Shown in pieces: positions 1 to 4,769 of a stretch of 9,947 bases of DNA (its first letter is position 1; each line of letters begins with the position of its first letter). Where the stretch lies: positions 9,707 to 19,653 of the forward strand of contig CAKKRO010000189.1 in the NCBI GenBank assembly GCA_919902625.1, given 5' to 3'. Below the pieces are notes generated by a model, which saw nothing but the letters and a program-made list of their open reading frames with translations, did not search any database and was not told where the DNA came from. A program made the position numbers and the translations under genes. The stretch is from Nitrosomonadaceae bacterium (GTDB taxonomy: Bacteria > Pseudomonadota > Gammaproteobacteria > Burkholderiales > Nitrosomonadaceae).

Positions 1-687
1 TCCCATACCGGTATCCACCGACGGTTTGGGAAGCGGGTGGAGTGTGCCGGTGCTGTCACGGTTGTATTGCATAAACACCAGATTCCAGATTTCAATGTAA
101 CGATCGCCTTCGGCATCGGCAGAACCGGGAGGTCCGCCTTTGACGCCAGGGCCATGATCATAAAAAATCTCGGAACACGGCCCGCAAGGTCCGGTATCCC
201 CCATTTGCCAGAAATTATCCATGGTCGCAATGCGCACCAGCCGTGACGCATCAACACCGACTTCATTCAGCCAGATATCGGCAGCTTCGTCGTCTTCTGC
301 GTAAACGGTGATCCATAGTTTTTCGCGTGGAATGTTGAGTGATCGGGTTAAAAATTCCCAAGCAAACAGAATGGCATTGCGTTTGAAATAGTCTCCAAAG
401 CTAAAATTTCCCAGCATTTCAAAGAAGGTGTGGTGCCGCGCGGTGTAACCCACATTCTCCAGGTCATTGTGTTTGCCGCCTGCTCTTACACAGCGCTGCG
501 AACTGGCGGCACGCGCATAGGGTCTTGTATCCTGACCCAGAAATACATCTTTGAATTGCACCATGCCTGCATTGGTGAACAATAAGGTGGGATCATTGCC
601 CGGAATCAGTGGACTGGATGCAACGATGGTGTGGCCATGCGATTCGAAGAATTCAAGAAATTTTTGTCTTATTTCGTTACTTTTCAT
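1..687 (-). CDS. alaS: Alanyl-tRNA synthetase, N-terminal part (runs off the left edge)
   Basis: AlaS charges tRNA-Ala with alanine in the cytoplasm. Only the first 229 codons are present; the frame is open to position 1, so the gene is cut by the window edge and not broken. The protein begins MKSNEIRQKFLEFFESHGHT, the usual AlaS N-terminus. Visible class II catalytic-core segments are RPYARAASSQRCVRAGGKHN (55-74), YTARHHTFFEMLGNFSFGDY (81-100), GDTGPCGPCSEIFYDHG (163-179) and, at the edge, VDTGMG (224-229), which in the family continues as VDTGMGLER. The C-terminal half of the catalytic region and the editing and oligomerisation domains are outside. The ATG at 687 was chosen by similarity to the common MKSxEIRQKF start. 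An in-frame ATG at 696 would add MID and overlaps the stop of the small upstream ORF (TAATG). Neither start has a clear Shine-Dalgarno. The gene follows recX in the same direction with no terminator between them, so co-transcription with recA-recX is plausible. Confidence 0.96.
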   Translation of the reverse strand, partial: MKSNEIRQKFLEFFESHGHTIVASSPLIPGNDPTLLFTNAGMVQFKDVFLGQDTRPYARAASSQRCVRAGGKHNDLENVGYTARHHTFFEMLGNFSFGDYFKRNAILFAWEFLTRSLNIPREKLWITVYAEDDEAADIWLNEVGVDASRLVRIATMDNFWQMGDTGPCGPCSEIFYDHGPGVKGGPPGSADAEGDRYIEIWNLVFMQYNRDSTGTLHPLPKPSVDTGMG

Positions 688-695
688 ATCAATCA

Positions 696-764
696 TTAGT
701 GTTTGTATCGTTCCGGTGCAATGACCGCGAGTATGCTCATCCTCTGCGCAAGCAACTTCTTCAT
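696..764 (-). CDS. Possible 22-aa ORF coupling recX to alaS
   Basis: This is a short open frame, not a recognised family. It starts MKKLLAQRMS, ends APERYKH and stops at TAA. Its ATG overlaps the recX stop as ATGA. Its TAA overlaps the upstream in-frame alaS ATG as TAATG. A good Shine-Dalgarno, AGGA inside the last recX codons, sits 6 nt before the ATG. The peptide has a basic start and a short hydrophobic stretch (SILAVIA), but is too short to call a signal peptide. The arrangement suggests a leader or coupling ORF that delivers ribosomes to alaS, which otherwise lacks a clear ribosome binding site. Chance is a real alternative, because a 64-bp spacer can be open in one frame without meaning. 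No homologue is known to me. Confidence 0.35.
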   Translation of the reverse strand: MKKLLAQRMSILAVIAPERYKH

Positions 765-1219
765 AGGTTTTCCTCGCCAGCTTGTGACAAAACCTGCTGT
801 ATGATATCCATCGAGAAACCTCTGCTCATCATGAAGCGCATTTGCTTGCCGCGTTCTTCTCTATTGCCGGGTAACCGGTTGAATTTTTTTTGCCAGATTT
901 TAATGGCGGCGTCCAGTTCGGTTTCCCTAAGGGACGGCAATACGCTATGAATCAAATGCTCATCAATGCCTTTTTCCTTAAGCTCATAGATAATACGCTG
1001 ACTGCCAAATCTGGATCTGCGCGTGCGTATGATTTGCTCAACGACACGCTCGGCTGATAAAAGCCCATTTTGTTCCAGCTTATCCAATACCTGGGATAAG
1101 TTTTCTGAAGTGGATGAACGTGCATGGGTAGAAAGTTTTTGTTCCAGTTCCAAACGAGAATATTCACGCTGCGCCAGATAACGCAAAGCATGCATTTCCA
1201 GGGGTGATCTGGTATCCAC
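761..1219 (-). CDS. recX: Regulatory protein RecX
   Basis: RecX binds RecA filaments and limits their extension and ATPase activity. The 152-residue length is typical. The sequence is rich in helix-forming residues and shows the RecX three-helix repeats: ALRYLAQREYSRLELEQKL (11-29), then LDKLEQNGLLSAERVVEQII followed by RTRRSRFGSQRIIYELKEKG, and a last repeat containing FNRLPGNREERGKQMRFMMS. The RSRFGSQRI..EL..KGI segment is the most recognisable family stretch. The start is a GTG at 1219, 5 bp after the recA stop, with purines of the recA tail (AAAGAGAAA) as probable ribosome binding site. The frame stays open upstream into recA, so the exact start is uncertain. Lying directly behind recA without a terminator, it is expected to be made by readthrough of the recA transcript. 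Confidence 0.93.
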   Translation of the reverse strand: MDTRSPLEMHALRYLAQREYSRLELEQKLSTHARSSTSENLSQVLDKLEQNGLLSAERVVEQIIRTRRSRFGSQRIIYELKEKGIDEHLIHSVLPSLRETELDAAIKIWQKKFNRLPGNREERGKQMRFMMSRGFSMDIIQQVLSQAGEENL

Positions 1220-1224
1220 AATGA

Positions 1225-2274
1225 TTATTTCTCTTTTTCGGGTTTTTCTTTCTCAGCTTTCTCTTTTACCGGTCTGGCTTGATCCACGATCCCTACAATC
1301 GACCGGATCTTTTGTTCAATTTCCCTGGCGATATGTTTGTGTTCTTTAAGGTATTCGCGCACATTATCTTTGCCTTGACCGATTTTCTCACCTTTATAAG
1401 CATACCAGGCGCCCGATTTGTCGATGAGCTTATGTAATACGCCCAGTTCTATGATTTCACTGTCACGGGAAATACCTTCGCCATAAAGAATATCAAAATC
1501 TGCTTGTTTGAACGGCGGCGCTACTTTATTTTTAACCACTTTAACGCGCGTTTCATTGCCAATGACTTCTTCGCCTTTTTTAATCGATCCGGTACGACGA
1601 ATATCCAGGCGGACAGAGGCATAAAACTTTAATGCGTTACCACCGGTTGTTGTTTCAGGATTGCCGAACATCACACCAATTTTCATGCGAATCTGGTTAA
1701 TGAAAATAACCATGGTATTGCTGCGTTTGATATTGGCTGTCAGTTTGCGTAAAGCCTGTGACATTAACCGCGCCTGTAATCCCATTTGAGGATCGCCCAT
1801 GTCGCCTTCGATTTCTGCGCGTGGCGTGAGTGCGGCTACCGAGTCCACCACAACAATATCAACCGAACCCGAACGTACCAGCATGTCGGCTATTTCCAGC
1901 GCCTGCTCACCATTATCGGGCTGGGATATCAGCAGTTCCTGCACATTGACGCCGATTTTCTGCGCATATTGCGGATCCAGTGCATGTTCGGCATCAATAA
2001 AAGCGGCTGTCCCTCCCATTTTTTGCATTTCTGCAATGACTTGTAATGTCAGTGTGGTTTTGCCCGAAGACTCGGGTCCATAAATTTCAATCACCCGGCC
2101 GCGCGGTAATCCTCCCACACCCAATGCGATATCGAGCCCCAGTGAACCGGTAGAAACAACTTGTATATCATAGGCGACATCGTTAGCGCCTAACCGCATG
2201 ATTGAACCTTTGCCAAATTGTTTTTCGATTTGGGCTAGAGCAACGTCAAGCGCTTTACTTCTGTTTTCATCCAT
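1225..2274 (-). CDS. recA: Recombinase RecA
   Basis: RecA forms an ATP-dependent filament on single-stranded DNA, carries out strand exchange and triggers LexA self-cleavage. All core parts are present in 349 residues: the N-terminal polymerisation helix (about 1-33), Walker A GPESSGKT (66-73), the catalytic region around FIDAEHALDP (92-101), Walker B VVVDSVAAL (141-149), DNA-binding loop L1 around EIEGDMGDPQMG (154-165), loop L2 from FINQIRMKIGVMFGNPETTT (191-210), and the C-terminal lobe. The ATG at 2274 has AGGA 6 nt upstream. The last 16 residues, RPVKEKAEKEKPEKEK, alternate Lys and Glu and are close to neutral, unlike the strongly acidic tail of E. coli RecA. That tail tunes filament loading and contacts with modulators, so this one may differ. 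recX follows after 5 bp. The promoter region overlaps a degenerate LexA-like site (separate entry). Confidence 0.99.
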   Translation of the reverse strand: MDENRSKALDVALAQIEKQFGKGSIMRLGANDVAYDIQVVSTGSLGLDIALGVGGLPRGRVIEIYGPESSGKTTLTLQVIAEMQKMGGTAAFIDAEHALDPQYAQKIGVNVQELLISQPDNGEQALEIADMLVRSGSVDIVVVDSVAALTPRAEIEGDMGDPQMGLQARLMSQALRKLTANIKRSNTMVIFINQIRMKIGVMFGNPETTTGGNALKFYASVRLDIRRTGSIKKGEEVIGNETRVKVVKNKVAPPFKQADFDILYGEGISRDSEIIELGVLHKLIDKSGAWYAYKGEKIGQGKDNVREYLKEHKHIAREIEQKIRSIVGIVDQARPVKEKAEKEKPEKEK

Positions 2275-2298
2275 GATTTTTCCTGGTAAGAGTCGATC

Positions 2299-2329
2299 AA
2301 ATTATCGCATAACCTGTACTGCATCAACG
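2299..2329 (-). promoter_or_regulatory. Candidate recA promoter with degenerate LexA-like site
   Basis: On the minus strand TTGATG (2327-2322) can serve as -35. GATAAT (2306-2301, 15-bp spacing) or TAATTT (2304-2299, 17-bp spacing) can serve as -10. The sequence CGTT-N8-ACAG (2329-2314) covers the -35 and the spacer. It keeps one perfect half of the proteobacterial SOS box CTGT-N8-ACAG at the right spacing, but has two mismatches in the other half. Its position is where a LexA operator would be expected. The match is weak and I infer it mainly from position. Confidence 0.35.
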
Positions 2330-2377
2330 TAACTTGTTATGAAGTTATTTAATTTTACAAATTTTACCGCAGTAAAA
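2330..2377. repeat. Two small dyads in the recA-adk divergent region
   Basis: TAACTT (2330-2335) and AAGTTA (2342-2347) form an inverted repeat with a 6-nt spacer. TTTTAC (2362-2367) and GTAAAA (2372-2377) form a second one with a 4-nt spacer. In addition AATTTTAC is repeated directly at 2351-2358 and 2360-2367, with a 9-bp period. All lie upstream of both divergent promoters and could bind a regulator. The region is AT-rich, so some of this is expected by chance. Confidence 0.3.
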
Positions 2378-2380
2378 AAC

Positions 2381-2409
2381 TCGAGTATCTGGCTGGCCTG
2401 CGATATAAT
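2381..2409 (+). promoter_or_regulatory. Candidate adk promoter
   Basis: A perfect -10 hexamer TATAAT lies at 2404-2409. At 17 bp upstream there is only a weak -35, TCGAGT (2381-2386, three of six consensus bases). Transcription would start near 2416 and give an adk leader of about 75 nt. There is no canonical extended -10 TGn. The perfect -10 and its position between two divergent genes support the call. Confidence 0.5.
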
Positions 2410-2476
2410 TACATGATGTTGTTGAAGTGGCAGACATAAATTTGTCATTGCATTCAGTAAATTTTAAATGGTAACA

Positions 2477-2493
2477 GAGGGAGAATAACTATC
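2477..2493 (+). promoter_or_regulatory. Strong Shine-Dalgarno that places the adk start on ATC
   Basis: GAGGGAG (2477-2483) is a strong Shine-Dalgarno. It ends 7 nt before ATC at 2491-2493, the codon that aligns with the initiator of the Adk family (xRVILLGGPGAGKGT). No in-frame ATG, GTG or TTG exists between the upstream in-frame stop TAA (2458-2460) and this ATC. The in-frame ATA at 2485 is only 1 nt from the GGAG core and so too close to be used. Confidence 0.7.
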
Positions 2494-3144
2494 CGAGTCA
2501 TTTTATTAGGTGGCCCCGGTGCCGGGAAAGGCACTCAGGCCAATTATATTAAGGAACATTTTGGTGTTCCACAAATTTCTACCGGTGATATGTTGCGTAA
2601 CGCTGTTAAAGCGGGCACTGAACTGGGTGTTATGGCAAAAAGAATAATGGATACCGGTGGATTGGTTTCTGATGATATTATCATTAATTTAGTCAAAGAG
2701 CGCATTGCGCAACCAGACTGCATCAATGGTTTCCTGTTTGATGGTTTCCCGCGCACTATCCCGCAAGCCGATGCCATGAAAGCAGCGGGCGTACCCATTG
2801 ATTTTGTGGTTGAAATTGATGTTGCAGATGCGGAAATTGTTAAGCGTATGTCGGGTCGCAGAGTACACCCGGCGTCAGGCCGTACCTATCATGTGGATTT
2901 TAATCCGTCTAAAGTGAACGATCAGGATGATGTGACGGGTGAGCCGCTGATACAACGTGATGACGATAAAGAAGAAACGGTCAGAAAACGGTTGGAAGTC
3001 TATCATGAACAAACTGAGCCCTTGATTGACTATTATTCAGAATGGTCGGCAAAGGGAGGAGAAAATGCTCCTCACTATATCAAGATAGCTGGGGTAGGCA
3101 CAGTTGAGGAAATTCGCGATCTGATTTTTGCAGCACTAAAATAA
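2491..3144 (+). CDS. adk: Adenylate kinase, apparently with an ATC start codon
   Basis: Adenylate kinase interconverts ATP + AMP and 2 ADP in the cytoplasm. Read from ATC at 2491 the protein has 217 residues, the normal length of the long bacterial form. It shows the P-loop GGPGAGKGT (7-15), STGDMLR (the AMP-site region, 30-36), FDGFPRT (83-89), the LID domain from about 122 to 159 with RMSGRRVH, SGRTYH and DDVTGEPLIQRDDD, and conserved arginines R88, R123, R156 and R167. The LID has no zinc-binding cysteines, as in Gram-negative enzymes. The first ordinary start codon is ATG at 2590, which would remove the P-loop and leave a dead enzyme, so it is rejected. The true start is therefore ATC, or ATG changed by one base through mutation or sequencing error. 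Its own promoter and terminator flank the gene. The body reads without interruption. Confidence 0.93.
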   Translation: MRVILLGGPGAGKGTQANYIKEHFGVPQISTGDMLRNAVKAGTELGVMAKRIMDTGGLVSDDIIINLVKERIAQPDCINGFLFDGFPRTIPQADAMKAAGVPIDFVVEIDVADAEIVKRMSGRRVHPASGRTYHVDFNPSKVNDQDDVTGEPLIQRDDDKEETVRKRLEVYHEQTEPLIDYYSEWSAKGGENAPHYIKIAGVGTVEEIRDLIFAALK

Positions 3145-3185
3145 ATCACCCGTCTCATTTTTTGGTTTGGATAACAAATTCAGAA

Positions 3186-3220
3186 CTCAGGATAGCGATC
3201 AGTCGCGCCTGGGTTTTTAT
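3186..3220 (+). terminator. Rho-independent terminator after adk
   Basis: CTCAGG (3186-3191) pairs with CCTGGG (3208-3213) with one G-U pair. An inner stem GCGA (3195-3198)/TCGC (3203-3206) closes a TCAG loop, with a small asymmetric internal loop between the two stems. TTTTTAT follows at 3214-3220. It lies 42 bp after the adk stop and separates adk from pfp. Confidence 0.65.
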
Positions 3221-3280
3221 ACGTACAGATTAATAGAATACAAATAGCTTGCTTACGATTTGATCAATCAGGAGAAAAAT

Positions 3281-4540
3281 ATGGCAATTAAAAATGCATT
3301 TTATGCCCAGTCAGGCGGCGTTACGGCTGTTATCAACGCTTCTGCGGCGGGTGTTCTGGAAACAGCGCGTCAACATTCCGATAAAATTGGTAATGTTTAT
3401 GCCGGTCGCAATGGGATCATCGGCGCGCTGACCGAAGATTTGATCGATACCAATGCTGATTCAGCCGCTGCAATCGCTGCACTGCGTTATACCCCATCGG
3501 GTGCTTTTGGTTCCTGCCGCTACAAATTAAAAAGCCTGGAACAAAACCGGCGTGAATACGAGCGTTTGATCGAAGTATTCAAGGCGCATAATATTGGTTA
3601 TTTCTTTTATAATGGCGGCGGTGATTCTGCGGATACTTGTCTTAAGGTTTCGCAATTAGCGGATACGCTTGGCTATCCCATTCAGGCGATCCACGTTCCC
3701 AAGACGGTTGATAATGATTTACCCATTACTGATTGTTGTCCTGGTTTTGGTTCAGTCGCTAAATATATTGCCGTATCCACACGCGAAGCCAGTTTTGATG
3801 TGGCCAGTATGGCTAAGACATCAACGAAAGTTTTCATATTGGAAGTCATGGGCCGCCATGCCGGATGGATTGCCGCAGCGGGCGGATTGGCTTCAAGTCC
3901 GGATTGTGAGATTCCGGTTGTCATTTTATTCCCGGAAATCACATTCAATAAAGAAAAATTTCTTGCCAAAGTGGATCGCTACGTCAAGGAATATGGCTAT
4001 TGTTCGGTCGTTGTATCTGAAGGAGTTAAGGGAGAGGATGGTAATTTTCTTGCAGACCAGGGATTGCGGGATGCCTTTGGTCATGCGCAACTGGGTGGTG
4101 TTGCACCGGTGGTGGCAAGTATCATCAAAGATGGTTTGGGATTGAAGTATCACTGGGGTGTGGCTGATTATCTGCAACGTGCTGCGCGGCATATTGCATC
4201 CAAAACGGATGTGGAACAAGCTTATGCAATGGGTAAAGCTGCGGTGGAATATGCCATAGCGGGACATAACTCAGTGATGCCGACAATCGTCCGTCAATCC
4301 AATGCGCCGTATAGCTGGAAGGTAGGCATGGCCCAGCTTGCCAATGTCGCCAACGTCGAGAAAATGATGCCCGCTGATTTTATCAGTGAAGATGGATTCG
4401 GCATCAGCCAGGCATGCCGCGAATACTTGGCGCCACTGATTGAAGGCGAAGATTATCCGCCTTATAAGAATGGACTGCCTGATTATGTGCGGTTGAAAAA
4501 TGTGGCGGTTGATAAGAAATTGGGTGAGTTCAAGATTTAA
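3281..4540 (+). CDS. pfp: Pyrophosphate-dependent 6-phosphofructokinase
   Basis: This cytoplasmic enzyme reversibly phosphorylates fructose 6-phosphate with PPi instead of ATP. In some autotrophs and methylotrophs such enzymes also act on sedoheptulose phosphates; that is family knowledge and not visible here. The protein has 419 residues. SGGVTAVIN (11-19) is the N-terminal phosphate-binding region. NGGGDSADT (111-119) replaces the ATP-enzyme pattern GGDGS. PKTVDNDLP (140-148) carries Lys141 where ATP enzymes have Gly, a hallmark of PPi use, and the catalytic Asp144. MGRHAGW (190-196) binds the sugar phosphate. The ATG at 3281 has AGGAG 6 nt upstream; an in-frame TTG at 3260 is possible but lacks a ribosome binding site. 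I see no convincing promoter between the adk terminator and this gene, only weak -10-like AT-rich sequence near 3234-3239. hppA, whose product uses the same PPi, follows in the same direction. Confidence 0.95.
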   Translation: MAIKNAFYAQSGGVTAVINASAAGVLETARQHSDKIGNVYAGRNGIIGALTEDLIDTNADSAAAIAALRYTPSGAFGSCRYKLKSLEQNRREYERLIEVFKAHNIGYFFYNGGGDSADTCLKVSQLADTLGYPIQAIHVPKTVDNDLPITDCCPGFGSVAKYIAVSTREASFDVASMAKTSTKVFILEVMGRHAGWIAAAGGLASSPDCEIPVVILFPEITFNKEKFLAKVDRYVKEYGYCSVVVSEGVKGEDGNFLADQGLRDAFGHAQLGGVAPVVASIIKDGLGLKYHWGVADYLQRAARHIASKTDVEQAYAMGKAAVEYAIAGHNSVMPTIVRQSNAPYSWKVGMAQLANVANVEKMMPADFISEDGFGISQACREYLAPLIEGEDYPPYKNGLPDYVRLKNVAVDKKLGEFKI

Positions 4541-4553
4541 AGGATAATTTGGA

Positions 4554-4576
4554 TTGCAACTGTTTCAGTGTTGTAA
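4554..4576 (+). other. Hairpin just after pfp, without a U-tract
   Basis: TTGCA (4554-4558) plus ACTG (4559-4562) pairs across a TTT loop with CAGT (4566-4569), then, past a GT bulge, with TGTAA (4572-4576), including one G-U pair. No run of T follows, so it is unlikely to be an intrinsic terminator. It could stabilise the pfp 3' end or be incidental. Confidence 0.3.
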
Positions 4577-4595
4577 TGGAGTCAAACAACGCTGA

Positions 4596-4662
4596 TCAGG
4601 TCATAACGCAACCTGAATTTCATCAATATTTGATGCACTCTGGTAACAAGAACATATAAAAT
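4596..4662 (+). promoter_or_regulatory. Dyads and possible promoter upstream of hppA
   Basis: TCAGGT (4596-4601) and ACCTGA (4611-4616) form a 6-bp inverted repeat with a 9-nt spacer. Five bases later comes CATCAATATTTGATG (4621-4635), a perfect 6+3+6 dyad. Its right arm TTGATG could act as a -35 with TATAAA (4655-4660) as -10, but the 19-bp spacing is long. If real, a regulator bound to the palindrome would block this promoter. The hppA leader would then be roughly 100 nt. Evidence is by eye only. Confidence 0.35.
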
Positions 4663-4697
4663 ACGTCCTGATTGTGCTCAGGTTTTGGACAAGTGTT

Positions 4698-4716
4698 TAA
4701 TAATGTGGAATTATTA
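4698..4716. repeat. AT-only inverted repeat in the hppA leader region
   Basis: TAATAAT (4698-4704) and ATTATTA (4710-4716) are perfect 7-bp inverted copies separated by GTGGA. The arms contain no G or C, so RNA folding would be weak. A protein binding site or chance are both possible. It lies just downstream of TTGGAC (4685-4690), a -35-like hexamer with no convincing -10 partner. Confidence 0.25.
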
Positions 4717-4769
4717 GGCCAAGATTCTACATATGATTTTGGTGGTCTGACTTTAATTGGAGTTTTTTT

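Noticed and set aside
609..950. Plus-strand open frame of 113 codons across alaS and recX
   Set aside because: It lies opposite well-supported alaS and recX coding sequence and has no recognisable protein features.
1786..2083. Plus-strand open frames inside recA
   Set aside because: They are antisense shadows of the strongly constrained recA coding sequence.
2590..3144. Adenylate kinase starting at the first ATG (184 residues)
   Set aside because: It would lack the P-loop GGPGAGKGT, which is present in frame upstream with a strong ribosome binding site.
3260..3280. Seven-residue N-terminal extension of pfp from TTG
   Set aside because: The extension covers the Shine-Dalgarno AGGAG of the ATG at 3281 and has no ribosome binding site of its own.
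4554..4576. Intrinsic terminator after pfp
   Set aside because: A hairpin exists but no T-run follows, so termination is unlikely.
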